64,000 nucleotides of DNA from Haloterrigena sp. KLK7. Lineage in GTDB: Archaea > Halobacteriota > Halobacteria > Halobacteriales > Natrialbaceae. A program made the position numbers and the translations under genes. Of this stretch, positions 25,858-34,563 are shown piece by piece; position 1 is the first letter of the stretch; each line of letters begins with the position of its first letter. Below the pieces are notes generated by a model that saw only the letters and a list, made by a program, of their open reading frames with translations, had not been told where the DNA came from and searched no databases. The stretch covers positions 62,001 through 126,000 of the forward strand of contig NZ_CP149787.1 in NCBI RefSeq assembly GCF_037914945.1, given 5' to 3'.

Positions 25858-27147
25858 ATGCGGGAGCTTCGTCGCCGAATCGTCGCCCAGTTCGCCGTCG
25901 ACCGTCGCGTCCTCGCACTGGCCTTCGCCCGGATGGCCGACGGCATCGGCAACTCCTTTCTGATCATCGTCATCCCGCTGTACGTGACCAGCGACGTCGT
26001 CGGCGGGGCGACGTTCGGGCTTGGCGAGTCGATGCTCATCGGCGTCATCCTCTCGCTGTTCGGCTTTCTCAACAGCAGTTTCCAGCCGTTGACGGGGCGA
26101 CTCTCGGACCGGTCGGGCCGGCGCAAGCCCTTCATCCTGATCGGGCTCGCCGGTCTCGCGGCGACGAACCTCTCCTACGTGTTCGCGGAGTCGTACCTCT
26201 CCTTGCTCGTCGTTCGCGGCCTGCAGGGGGTGAGCGTCGCCTTCATCATTCCGGCGTCGGTCGCGCTGGTCAACGAGTTCGCGACCAGTCAGGATCGCGG
26301 CGGAAACATGGGCGTCTACAACACGTTCCGGCTGATCGGGTTCGGTTCCGGTCCCATCGCGGCCGGTGCCGTCGTCAACCTCGGCCCCTACGCGCTCCTC
26401 GGAGAGGTGACGATCAGCGGCTTCGAGGCGGCCTTTTACCTCGCGACGGTGACCGCGCTGCTCAGCTACGGCCTGGTGACGCTGCTCGTCTCCGATCCCG
26501 ACGCGACGAAGGCCAACGCCGGCGCCGACCTCTCGATCGATATCCTGGATCCGTCGGGGAAGCACCTGCTCGATCCGATCTTCACCCTCGGCGTCGTCTC
26601 CCTGTTCATGGCCGCGGCGATCGCGCTGTTCGCGACGATCCAGCCGCAGGTCAACGCCCGCCTCGAGCAGGGGTCGACGTGGTTCGGCCTCCAGTTCGCG
26701 GCGTTCATCCTCGCGCAGGTCGCCCTGCAGACGCCGATCGGCCGGGCTTGCGACCGATACGGCCGTCGGCCGTTCATCCTCGCCGGGATGCTACTGCTGA
26801 TCCCGACGACGTTCATCCAGGGTTTCATCGCGTCGTCCGTGCTGATGTTCGCGGCCCGACTGCTCCAGGGCGTCGCCGCCGCGATGGTGTTCGCGCCCGC
26901 GCTCGCGCTGGCCGGCGACCTCGCGGGCGAGGGCGAGTCCGGGTCGAAGCTCTCGATTCTCACCATGGCCTTCGGCTACGGCATCGCCGTCGGGCCGCTG
27001 ACCTCCGGCGCGCTGATCGGCTACGGCTTTCAAACGCCGTTTCTCTTCGGGACCGCGCTGGCCGCTCTCGGGGCGCTCCTCGTTTATACGCAGGTCGAGG
27101 AGACTCTCGAGTCGACGGCGTCGGTGCCCGTCGTCGGGGACGATTGA
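25858..27147 (+). CDS. MFS transporter
   Basis: Major-facilitator transporter, 429 residues and about 12 membrane helices. The MFS signature loop between helices 2 and 3 is seen as GRLSDRSGRRKPFILIG, and its repeat in the second half as GRACDRYGRRPFILAG. It resembles drug/proton antiporters of haloarchaea, but substrate is unknown. ATG 25858 was used; an in-frame GTG at 25852 is equally placed relative to a weak TATA-like GCTAATC at 25826-25832. Flanked by unrelated genes on both sides. Confidence 0.88.
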   Translation: MRELRRRIVAQFAVDRRVLALAFARMADGIGNSFLIIVIPLYVTSDVVGGATFGLGESMLIGVILSLFGFLNSSFQPLTGRLSDRSGRRKPFILIGLAGLAATNLSYVFAESYLSLLVVRGLQGVSVAFIIPASVALVNEFATSQDRGGNMGVYNTFRLIGFGSGPIAAGAVVNLGPYALLGEVTISGFEAAFYLATVTALLSYGLVTLLVSDPDATKANAGADLSIDILDPSGKHLLDPIFTLGVVSLFMAAAIALFATIQPQVNARLEQGSTWFGLQFAAFILAQVALQTPIGRACDRYGRRPFILAGMLLLIPTTFIQGFIASSVLMFAARLLQGVAAAMVFAPALALAGDLAGEGESGSKLSILTMAFGYGIAVGPLTSGALIGYGFQTPFLFGTALAALGALLVYTQVEETLESTASVPVVGDD

Positions 27148-27224
27148 GCCCCGGGTCGACCGCGGAGCCGCGATCACGCCGCGGGACGCAACGCAAAAGT
27201 AGCGGATACGCATACGATTCGACG

Positions 27225-27728
27225 ATGACGCTCTCGGAGGAGGCACGGGAACGGTTGGCGGACGTGGTGGAGCTACAGCCGACGAAGAACTCGGAACTGC
27301 AAGAGCGGTGGGACATGGAGAGCGGCAGCGAGGTCCACCAGTACCTCGAGAACGAACTGGGCGACTACTACTTCCGGGACGACAACAGCCTGATCCGCGC
27401 GACCAGCGAGGCGAACGACCTCGTCGACGTCGAACCCGGTATCGAGAGCGACCCCGAGGACGATGGCGTCCCCTCCCGGATCCGGGTACCGGAGCTCCAG
27501 ACGCAGATCGTCGCCGTGCTGGCCGGCCCCGATGAGGAGTCCGAGAGCGTCGTGTCGGTGCTTCACAAACTTCGCGAGGCGTACGACGTCGATCCCGAGG
27601 CCGAGGACGTCCGCTCGGGGCTCCAGAGCCTGCGCCGCAAGGGCGTCGTCGAGGTCGAGTACCGCACCGTCCCCACGTTCCGCCTGACGGTCGACCGCGA
27701 CGAACTCGAGGTCGAGAGCTCCGAGTAA
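27225..27728 (+). CDS. DUF5797 family protein
   Basis: Haloarchaeal protein of 167 residues belonging, as far as I recognise it, to DUF5797. It starts MTLSEEARERLADVVELQPT with KNSELQERW and YYFRDDNSLIRAT, a pattern like a winged helix that reads out a DNA or peptide. The second half is a helical domain with LHKLREAYDV and LQSLRRKGVVEVEY. Function unknown; transcription-factor-like. A TATA-like box (CAAAAGT, 27194-27200) is 28 bases upstream. Confidence 0.8.
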   Translation: MTLSEEARERLADVVELQPTKNSELQERWDMESGSEVHQYLENELGDYYFRDDNSLIRATSEANDLVDVEPGIESDPEDDGVPSRIRVPELQTQIVAVLAGPDEESESVVSVLHKLREAYDVDPEAEDVRSGLQSLRRKGVVEVEYRTVPTFRLTVDRDELEVESSE

Positions 27729-28111
27729 GGGCTGATCAGTCACAATCAGCGAGTTACAGTTGCGGTCAGTCGTGCCGAGATTGGAACCGAGTTCTCGGTC
27801 GATACTCGACTCGAGGACTGCGATCCGTTTCCGAGTTCACCGGTTCTATGGGCAGAGCGTACGTTTTGAACGGTATACTCGAGACAAACTGAGACGAAAC
27901 CAAATGTCGTGCTATCGTGGCAACAGGGAGCGCCACGCCCTCCCCAGCCGATTCGCTCACTCACTTCGCTCGTTCGCTCATCCCTCGCACGGTTTCAGCG
28001 ACTGCCTTCGCTCTCGCTCAGGCAGCCGCAAGCGCCGCCACCGTACACGGTTTCTCGGACCGGAGCACAGTGTCCGGAATCGCACTTGTACCGAGGTTCG
28101 CGAGTTAGACG
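27729..28111. other. 383-base intergenic region with degenerate haloarchaeal repeat
   Basis: Lies between two convergent genes. The left part holds the hairpin above and no recognisable gene. At about 27945-28030 is a stretch built from GAGCGAA/GAGTGAG words on the minus strand (for example around 27956-27990), followed by TGGGGAGGG-like sequence. Such stretches occur again at 34781-34860 in this window and look like members of a dispersed repeat. Short reading frames across it have no protein features. Confidence 0.5.
27731..27750. terminator. Hairpin after the DUF5797 gene
   Basis: GCTGAT (27731-27736) pairs with ATCAGC (27745-27750), beginning three bases past the stop codon. It has no T-run, so it is only terminator-like. 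Both arms share the ATCAGC/GCTGAT word with the hairpin after the integrase. Confidence 0.3.
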
Positions 28112-29161
28112 CTACAGTCCCGGCCGCTGCCGACGGCGACGCGCCTCGAGCAACTGCCGACATCGCTTCCCGGGGCCGCCCTCGATCGGCCAGCCCTTGG
28201 TCCGCCAGACCGGCGGCTCCGGTTCGAAGTCGCCACAGCCGCCGGAGCACTCGGCGGCCGTCTGGCACCGCTCCTTCGCGGCGCAGTGGGGCTCGAGGTG
28301 GGCGCCGTCCCGCGCGCGCAACTCGAAGTGCCGGCAGTCCGGGCGCATGGTGTCGACGAACGAGCGCCAGCCGCGCTCGTAGGCGCGTTCGGCGATCTCG
28401 AGGCGCGTCTCTCGCTTCTCTTCGGGATTCGCGTACTCGAAGCGCGCCGCGGAGCCGTCCCGCCGGCCGCCGTCGGGACGCTCCACAATGCGCGTCCCGG
28501 GCTCGTCGACGGCCAGCGAGCGGGGGTACCACGCGACCTCGGCGGCGAGCGTCTCGGGCTCGAGCGCGAGGATGCCCGCCTCGACCGGCAGGTCCTCGAA
28601 CAGCGCCCGCTCGACGCGGTCGCCGGTCTGCCGGGTGGCGACCCAGACCTCGTCGGCCAGCCCGACGGCGACGTCGTACTCGAGTTGCGAGCCCAGCGCG
28701 CGGGCGGCGCTGGCGTCCAGGTCGGGCTTGTTCTCGATGGCGACGATTCGGTCGACCCAGTCGGGATAGACCCACTTGCGTCGGATCTCGATGCGGTTCC
28801 CGTTCTTGCGGGTCTCGAGGATGTCGCGACCGTCGGCCCGATGGACGGCCTCGCGGACGTACCGCCACGGATAGCCGGGGTGGGGGAGCGCGTCTCGATA
28901 GTACGTCCACTCGGCGGGGGCGTTGCGAACGACGTGCAGGAGGTCGCCGTCGAGCCGCTCGAGGCCGAACTTCGCCCGCTCGCGGAGCGCTTCGGGGTCG
29001 CACTCGAGGACGATGGTGTCCCACCGGCGGCGTTTCGTCCCGAGCTGCCGGGCGACGATAATCGCGCGGTCGTCACTGGCGGCCTCCTCGGGCGGCCAGG
29101 CGCGTTCCGCCCAGCGACAGGTTCGGAGTTCGAACGCGAACTCGGTCGTGTACCGATTCAC
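28112..29161 (-). CDS. DUF5787 family protein, PD-(D/E)XK nuclease-like with cysteine cluster
   Basis: A 349-residue haloarchaeal protein that I place in DUF5787 from its N-terminus (TEFAFELRTCRWAE). The GTG at 29161 was chosen because a TATA-like box (CTTTTGC, 29185-29191) lies 27 bases upstream; the open frame extends much further but is Arg/Gly-rich noise. Residues 133-145 read PDWVDRIVAIENK, fitting a PD...ExK nuclease core, then a conserved helix with LGSQLEYDVAVGLADEVW. The C-terminus holds C293-x5-C299-x5-C305-x3-C309, with further cysteines at 15, 276 and 334, which would suit a zinc or Fe-S site. Activity has not been shown, to my knowledge. Confidence 0.75.
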   Translation of the reverse strand: MNRYTTEFAFELRTCRWAERAWPPEEAASDDRAIIVARQLGTKRRRWDTIVLECDPEALRERAKFGLERLDGDLLHVVRNAPAEWTYYRDALPHPGYPWRYVREAVHRADGRDILETRKNGNRIEIRRKWVYPDWVDRIVAIENKPDLDASAARALGSQLEYDVAVGLADEVWVATRQTGDRVERALFEDLPVEAGILALEPETLAAEVAWYPRSLAVDEPGTRIVERPDGGRRDGSAARFEYANPEEKRETRLEIAERAYERGWRSFVDTMRPDCRHFELRARDGAHLEPHCAAKERCQTAAECSGGCGDFEPEPPVWRTKGWPIEGGPGKRCRQLLEARRRRQRPGL

Positions 29162-29274
29162 GACTCGGCTTCGGACCGCGCGAGCAAAAGCGCTACTCGA
29201 TAGAACGCCGCCGACCGTCGCCGGCGGGCTCGAGATCGGGAATCGGGACCGACCCCGCGGTCGTTCGACCGCCC

Positions 29275-29709
29275 CTACTCTTCGTCCTCCTCCCGTTCGT
29301 CGAGAAAGTCGTGGGCCTGCTCTAAGATCTCTCGCGGACCGTCCTGCGTGACGGTGTTCACCGCCTGTTCGTAATCGCGCCACTGCAGGTCGCGATGTTC
29401 GTTTGAAAGTTCCGCGCTCGCCTCGAAGGACTTCGCCACGAAGAGGTGAACGGTCTTGTGGATCGTCTTGCCGTTCGCCTCGAAGACGTAGTCGTAGTCC
29501 TCGCGAAAGCCGTCGAGGAGCCGGAACTGCTCGATACCTGCCTCTTCCTTTACTTCGCGGATCGCCGTCTGCTGTAGCTCTTCATCTCCTTCGACACCGC
29601 CCTTGGGAAACTCCCAATCGCCTGGGCGGCTCTTGAGTAGAAGATACTCGCGCCGGCCCCGCGTATCGCGGAAGAGGATCGCGCCTGCGCTCGTAGCTTC
29701 GACTGCCAT
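29275..29709 (-). CDS. Nudix hydrolase (diadenosine tetraphosphatase type)
   Basis: A 144-residue Nudix enzyme that cleaves nucleoside-diphosphate-linked substrates. The Nudix box is complete: G37-x5-E43-x7-R51-E52-V53-x-E55-E56-x-G58 (GGVEGDEELQQTAIREVKEE begins it). The N-terminal SAGAILFRDTRGRREYLLL and the C-terminal EHRDLQWRDYEQAVN match dinucleoside polyphosphatases of the ApaH-alternative type. The ATG at 29709 is supported by a TATA-like box (29731-29738) 27 bases upstream. An acidic C-terminal tail ends the protein. Confidence 0.9.
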   Translation of the reverse strand: MAVEATSAGAILFRDTRGRREYLLLKSRPGDWEFPKGGVEGDEELQQTAIREVKEEAGIEQFRLLDGFREDYDYVFEANGKTIHKTVHLFVAKSFEASAELSNEHRDLQWRDYEQAVNTVTQDGPREILEQAHDFLDEREEDEE

Positions 29710-29898
29710 TAAGTGAGCTAATAGGTGGGACGTTAAGAGAATATCGGACTGTTCGTCCAGCGTACACGGATTGCCGTGCCGATTCGGCGGCCGTCGCGGC
29801 CGAACGCTCGCCGTTTCCGGGGCTATCGGTCCGTTTCGCGAATCGTTCGCCCACCGGTCGGCCCGACGCGAGCGGCGCCCGCGCCCCATCTCAGCAAG

Positions 29899-29906
29899 CT
29901 TTTACG
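29899..29906 (+). promoter_or_regulatory. TATA-like box of the S10-like gene
   Basis: CTTTTACG at 29899-29906, about 33 bases before the ATG, in GC-rich DNA; fits a short-leader or leaderless promoter. Confidence 0.45.
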
Positions 29907-29936
29907 CGCCGGCCGTTGACGAATGGACGACTAGCC

Positions 29937-30272
29937 ATGACCTTCGTGACCCGTTTGACGCTCCAGAGCGGCGATCGCGCCGCGCTCGACGCCATCGTCG
30001 ACGACATCAAGACGACCGCCGAACGCAAGGGCGCCGCGCTGAAAGGCCCCCACTCTCATCCCCCGCAGAAACACTCCGTTCCCCAACACTGCCGGCTCCA
30101 CGCCGACGACGAACGGCGATTCTCGTCGTGGGAGTACACCGTCTTCACCCGCGAACTCGAGATTCACGGCCACGATAATCTCGCGCGCAACGTCGCCTCG
30201 CAGGACTTCCCCGATTCGGTCCACATCGAGGCCGAGGTCGAGCAGATCCACGGCGCCGGTCAGGGCAACTAG
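29937..30272 (+). CDS. uS10-like protein, stand-alone
   Basis: A 111-residue protein with the S10 fold: MTFVTRLTLQSGDRAALDAIVDDI at the start, the loop KGPHSHPPQKHSV, and a closing strand VHIEAEVEQIHGAG. Archaeal S10 proper is usually encoded beside EF-1 alpha; here the gene stands alone between a Nudix gene and an exported protein, so it may be a paralogue with another role. The ATG at 29937 is preferred to one at 29916, which lacks conservation. Ribosomal membership not certain. Confidence 0.8.
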   Translation: MTFVTRLTLQSGDRAALDAIVDDIKTTAERKGAALKGPHSHPPQKHSVPQHCRLHADDERRFSSWEYTVFTRELEIHGHDNLARNVASQDFPDSVHIEAEVEQIHGAGQGN

Positions 30273-30405
30273 CGGATTCTCCCCGCGGGCCGCCCGGTCT
30301 CGAGTCTCCCTCCGATTCCGTTTGCGATCGTTTCACCGGCCAAACGTTCCGTTAGCCGAGCATACGCCCGCATAACTACCCGCGGATCGATGTACGGTCG
30401 GCGCG

Positions 30406-30933
30406 ATGACTGACGATCGATCCGACACGGCACGACGACGGTTCCTTCAGGTGCTCGGCGCGGGAACGGCGCTCGGTGCGGGAGCGGCGACGGCCGCGGC
30501 CGGTGGCGACGCTGACGACGATCCGAAGAGACCGCTCGAGGATCCGGGGCTGGTGACCCTCGAGAGCGACGACGGCTTCGAGACGACCGTCGCGCGCGTC
30601 GAACCGGCGCTCGAGGAGCGGGATCTGCAACTCGTGGCGACGGTCGACCACGCCGCCAACGCCGAATCGGTCGACATGGACCTGCCGCCGACGACGCTGT
30701 TCCTCTTCGGTAATCCCGCGGTCGGCACGCCGCTCATGCGAGCGAGTCGTTCGATCGCGATCGACCTCCCGCAGAAGCTGCTCGTCTGGGAGGCCGACGG
30801 ACGGGTGTTCGTGACCTACAACGATCCGCAGTACCTGGGGCGGCGCCACGAGCTCGAGGGCGTCGACGAACGGCTCGCGAACGTCGCCGACGCTCTGGAT
30901 AATCTCGCGCGCGCCGTCGCGGACGGCGCCTGA
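30406..30933 (+). CDS. Exported DUF302-like protein (Tat signal)
   Basis: A 175-residue secreted protein. It begins with a twin-arginine signal (RRRFLQVLGAG, residues 10-20) and a short hydrophobic region ending near Ala32. The mature part, after an acidic linker, resembles DUF302: FETTVARVEPALEERDLQLV and FGNPAVGTPLMRASRSIAIDLPQKLLVWE. It has no lipobox, so it is released or bound otherwise. Function unknown. A weak TATA-like box lies about 32 bases upstream. Confidence 0.85.
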   Translation: MTDDRSDTARRRFLQVLGAGTALGAGAATAAAGGDADDDPKRPLEDPGLVTLESDDGFETTVARVEPALEERDLQLVATVDHAANAESVDMDLPPTTLFLFGNPAVGTPLMRASRSIAIDLPQKLLVWEADGRVFVTYNDPQYLGRRHELEGVDERLANVADALDNLARAVADGA

Positions 30934-30989
30934 GGGAGATCGTTCGATTCGACGTGAGGACTTTTCATCGCTCCCGATGAGATGGGGGT

Positions 30990-32273
30990 ATGAGCACCGA
31001 CGATCTCGTCTCGCTGCGTCGCGACCTCCACCGCAAACCCGAACCGGCGTGGCGCGAGTTCTACACGACCGCTCGCATCGTCTCCGAACTCGAGTCCAGA
31101 CTGGGCGACGACCTCGACGAACTCCACGTCGGCCCCGACGCCATCGCCGGTGACCACCGGATGGGCGTCCCCGACGCGGCAGACCTGACCCGCTGGCTCG
31201 AGCGGGCCCGCGAGGCCGGTGCCGACGAGGCGATTCTCGAACGGCTCGAGGGCGGCTATACGGGCGCCGTCGCCGTCTTAGAGCGCGGCGAGGGACCGAC
31301 CGTCGGCCTGCGCGTCGACATCGACGGCCTCCCCCGCGAGGAGAGCGACGCTCCCGACCACGCTCCCGCCGCGGAGGGGTTCCGCTCGGAGCACGCGGGC
31401 GCGATGCACGCCTGCGGCCACGACGCCCACGCGACGATCGGTATCGGCGTCCTCGAGCGCATCGCCGCGAGCGACGACTTCTCGGGGACGCTGAAGGTGT
31501 TCTTCCAGCCCGCCGAGGAGGTCGTCGGCGGCGGCAAGTCGATGGCGGAGAGCGACCACATCGCGGATGTTGATCACCTGCTCGCGATCCACATCGGACT
31601 GGACCATCCGACCGGCGAGATCGTCGCCGGCATCGACGGCTTCCTCGCCGTCCGCCACCTCGAGGCCGAGTTCACCGGCGAGTCGGCCCACGCCGGCGGC
31701 CACCCCGAACAGGGGCGCAACGCCGTGCAGGCGATGGCGACGGCCGTCCAGAACCTCTACGGCATTCCGCGGCACAACGACGGCAAGACCCGAGTCAACG
31801 CCGGCGTCGTCGAGGGCGGCAGCGCCGCCAACATCGTCCCCGAGGAGGCCCGAATCCTCGCGGAAGTTCGCGGCGAGACGACCGACCTCATGGAGTACAT
31901 GGACCGGAAGGCGCGCCACGTGATCCGGTCGGCCGCCGAGATGCACGAGTGCGAGGTCTCGTTCGGCCTCGGCGCCGAGGCGCCGAGCGCGACCAGCGAT
32001 CAGGCGCTGGTCGATATCGTCGCCGACGTGGCGGGCGAGACGCCGGGCGTCGAGAACGTCCTCGAGCGCGACGAACTCGGCGGCAGCGAGGACGCGACGT
32101 ACCTCATGCGGGCCGTCCAGGAGAACGGCGGCGAGGCGTGTTACGTCGGCATCGGAACCGACCACCCCGGCGGCCACCACAGCGCCACGTTCGACGTCGA
32201 CGAGGCGAGCATCGCCCACGGCGTCGACGTCGTTTCCGGCGCGATCGAACGGCTCGGTCGCGGGCGACCGTGA
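30990..32273 (+). CDS. M20 family metal-dependent amidohydrolase
   Basis: Hydrolase of the M20D/AbgA type acting on amide bonds of amino-acid conjugates; 427 residues. The N-terminal ETHRHPE-like motif is LRRDLHRKPEPAWREF. The metal-binding HACGHDAH lies near 138-145, with EEVVGGGKSM and a C-terminal SEDATYLM giving the other ligands. The dimerisation domain (HAGGHPEQGRNAVQ) is intact. Substrate cannot be told. A TATA-like CTTTTCATC sits about 27 bases before the ATG. Confidence 0.92.
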   Translation: MSTDDLVSLRRDLHRKPEPAWREFYTTARIVSELESRLGDDLDELHVGPDAIAGDHRMGVPDAADLTRWLERAREAGADEAILERLEGGYTGAVAVLERGEGPTVGLRVDIDGLPREESDAPDHAPAAEGFRSEHAGAMHACGHDAHATIGIGVLERIAASDDFSGTLKVFFQPAEEVVGGGKSMAESDHIADVDHLLAIHIGLDHPTGEIVAGIDGFLAVRHLEAEFTGESAHAGGHPEQGRNAVQAMATAVQNLYGIPRHNDGKTRVNAGVVEGGSAANIVPEEARILAEVRGETTDLMEYMDRKARHVIRSAAEMHECEVSFGLGAEAPSATSDQALVDIVADVAGETPGVENVLERDELGGSEDATYLMRAVQENGGEACYVGIGTDHPGGHHSATFDVDEASIAHGVDVVSGAIERLGRGRP

Positions 32274-32491
32274 GCAACACCGATCGTCGTCTATCGTGGT
32301 GAGCAGGCGTTCGGTGACTACTGAGCCGATACAAGACGGGAAGCGAGACGGGTCGAAAAACGAGCGGTGTGACCGAAGTCGGAATATTATTGCAGGCCAG
32401 AAGTGTACCCCATAATACGAGTGTCTCGCGATCGGTGGCCGGTTCGCGTCGCTGCGCGTCGTCGACGCGAGGCGAGTACTACGAAGGGACT

Positions 32492-33745
32492 ATGCGAGAG
32501 AACTCTCGATTCCGAACCCGTTTCGCGCTCTGGACGCGACTGCTCGTCGCGGGAGTGATCCTGACGGCGACGTTACTGGTCGCGATCGGGGGCGAATTAC
32601 TGATCGTAGGCCTGATCTCGGTGATTACCTATGCGGCCGTCGTCGGGGCAACCGCTGCCGCTCTTTCGCCGATCCCGGCCCTCGGGGCCCTCGGACCGGC
32701 GGTCGGATTGGGCTGCTACCTCGGCCTCCTCTTCGTCGGCGTGCACGCGTTTCGAATCGCTCATTCGGACGAACTCGACAGTGGTTTCACCGTGATCGTC
32801 GCGGAGATGCGGGCGACGGTGGCCTCGCTACGGCGGCGACTCGGCATCGCCGGACTGCTCGTCACCGGCCTCGGCGTCGGGGTCGCGCTCCTCCTCGCAC
32901 ACCGGTTCGCCGGATCGGAAGGCGTCGAGACTGCCGGACTGATCGTCCCGGCCGTCGTGACCCTGTCCGTCGTCGGCACGCAGTTCGTCCGTACCGTGCG
33001 ATCCGAACTGTCGGGCGACGTCGCGGTCCTCCGGACGCTAGACGAGACCGTCGCACTCTCGGACGACGTCGACCGCGATCCCGAACTCGAGGACCTTCGT
33101 CGCCGCGTCGAGCGACTGGCACAGCAGGCCGACGTCCCCGCGCCGACCGTCGAGATCGCCGTGACGCGGACGCCGACGGCGATGACGGTCGGCTACCGGC
33201 CCGCGACGTCGACGATCGTCCTCTCGCGCGGGCTGGTCGCCGACCTCGACGACCGGGAACTCGAGGCCGTGCTGGCGCACGAACTGGCCCACGTCGCGAA
33301 CCGCGACGCCGCCGTCATGTCGGCGATGACGGTCCCGGCGTCGAAGGCCGAGGAGTTCTTCGAGCGCTACGACGGCGGCGTGCTCGGCCTGCTAGTCCTG
33401 GCGCTGCAGGGCCTTTCGCGGTGGTCGGTCATCGTCGTCGCCCGCTACCGCGAGTACGTCGCCGACGACGGCGCCGTCGCGATCACCGGCGATCCCGCCG
33501 GCCTCGCGAGCGCCCTCGAGACGCTCGACCGATCGGTCGGCCGGCGTCCCGCGACCGATCTGCGACAGCACCGTACCGCCGCGGCGTTCTCGATCGTCCC
33601 GCCGCCGCGGGAGGAACACCGGTTTTTCGACCGCACGCGGCGGTTCGTCGAACGACGGCTCTTCGGAACGCATCCGCCGACGGAAAGACGGATCGAGCGG
33701 CTCCGCTCGACGACGAGCGACTCGCCGGCCGCGGCCGGTCAGTGA
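32492..33745 (+). CDS. M48 family metalloprotease (HtpX-like)
   Basis: Membrane-bound zinc protease of 417 residues, probably in membrane protein quality control. About four hydrophobic segments precede the catalytic domain (LLVAGVILTATLLVAIGG, AAVVGATAAALSPIPALG, and two more). The zinc motif VLAHELAHVANRDA lies near 260-273, and EYVADDGAVAITGDP carries the third ligand. The ATG at 32492 was chosen because it starts directly before the conserved first helix. The stop overlaps the convergent lipoprotein gene by seven bases. Confidence 0.88.
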   Translation: MRENSRFRTRFALWTRLLVAGVILTATLLVAIGGELLIVGLISVITYAAVVGATAAALSPIPALGALGPAVGLGCYLGLLFVGVHAFRIAHSDELDSGFTVIVAEMRATVASLRRRLGIAGLLVTGLGVGVALLLAHRFAGSEGVETAGLIVPAVVTLSVVGTQFVRTVRSELSGDVAVLRTLDETVALSDDVDRDPELEDLRRRVERLAQQADVPAPTVEIAVTRTPTAMTVGYRPATSTIVLSRGLVADLDDRELEAVLAHELAHVANRDAAVMSAMTVPASKAEEFFERYDGGVLGLLVLALQGLSRWSVIVVARYREYVADDGAVAITGDPAGLASALETLDRSVGRRPATDLRQHRTAAAFSIVPPPREEHRFFDRTRRFVERRLFGTHPPTERRIERLRSTTSDSPAAAGQ

Positions 33746-34563
33746 TCGCCGTCGCCGCCGCCGTGATCGACGACGACCTCGAGGTCGAACGGCTCGTCGA
33801 CCGGAGCCGACTTGGGCTTGAGGTAGCCGACCGCGAAGGCCGAGGAGACGGTGCCGGCTTCGGGTTCGACGTCGAACGTCGCGACCACGTCCCCGTCGTT
33901 GGTTTCGGTCGCGGGCCGAACCTCGAGCGTGTACATATCGGCGGGGACCTCGACGGCCGCGGCGTCACCGAAGGCGGCGTCCTCGACCAGCACCGTCTCG
34001 CCGTCGCCGACGGTGACGTCCACCGCGGGGGCGTCGGGCGAGGCGTGGACGAGACGGATCCGGGCGTTCTCGCCCGGGTCACTCAGGTCGTCCTCGAAGA
34101 CGGCGACCTCGAAGGGCCGGTTCTCCTCGGCGAGTTCGCCCACCGCGGCGACGGTGTAATCGCCCTCGCCGACCTCGAGGTCGTCGTCGAAGACGACCGT
34201 GTCGGGGTCCCCGGCGGCCGTGATCTTCACCGCGTACGTCCCGGGCTCGAGCTCGAGGTAGTCGCTGACGGCTCGGTAGGGGACGTCCTCGAGGACGGCG
34301 TCACCGTCGACCCAGACGTCGACGTTCGGTGCGTCCGGCGAGAGGTGGGCGACGCGGACGTTCCCCATGGACTCGTTCATTTCGTCCTCGGAGTCGTCCA
34401 TCGTCTCGTTTTCGGTTCCGTTGTTCATCTCCTCGCCGTTCGAGCCGTCGGACATCTCCTCGTCGTCCGATTCGTCGCCACCGCCAGTACAGCCGGCAAT
34501 CGCGACGATTCCCGTGGATCCGATCAGTGACAGTGCGCGTCGGCGTGTGTGATTCCGTGCCAT
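33739..34563 (-). CDS. DUF4397 lipoprotein
   Basis: Secreted lipoprotein of 274 residues. The signal (HTRRRALSLIG, then IVAIAGC) puts the lipid-modified cysteine at residue 25. A Ser/Asp/Glu/Asn-rich linker (26-66) follows. The mature part holds two DUF4397 immunoglobulin-like repeats that start with VRVAHLSPDAPNVDVWVDG and IRLVHASPDAPAVDVTV. Such domains bind or scaffold at the cell surface; the ligand is unknown. Convergent overlap of seven bases with the M48 gene. Confidence 0.88.
   Translation of the reverse strand: MARNHTRRRALSLIGSTGIVAIAGCTGGGDESDDEEMSDGSNGEEMNNGTENETMDDSEDEMNESMGNVRVAHLSPDAPNVDVWVDGDAVLEDVPYRAVSDYLELEPGTYAVKITAAGDPDTVVFDDDLEVGEGDYTVAAVGELAEENRPFEVAVFEDDLSDPGENARIRLVHASPDAPAVDVTVGDGETVLVEDAAFGDAAAVEVPADMYTLEVRPATETNDGDVVATFDVEPEAGTVSSAFAVGYLKPKSAPVDEPFDLEVVVDHGGGDGDH

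Noticed and set aside
27746-27964. Small minus-strand frame beginning MSERIGWGGRG
   Set aside because: Runs over degenerate repeat and intergenic DNA; no domain, no promoter at the right distance.
29162-29383. Upstream extension of the DUF5787 frame
   Set aside because: Arg/Gly-rich residues with no similarity; a TATA-like box points to GTG 29161 as the start.
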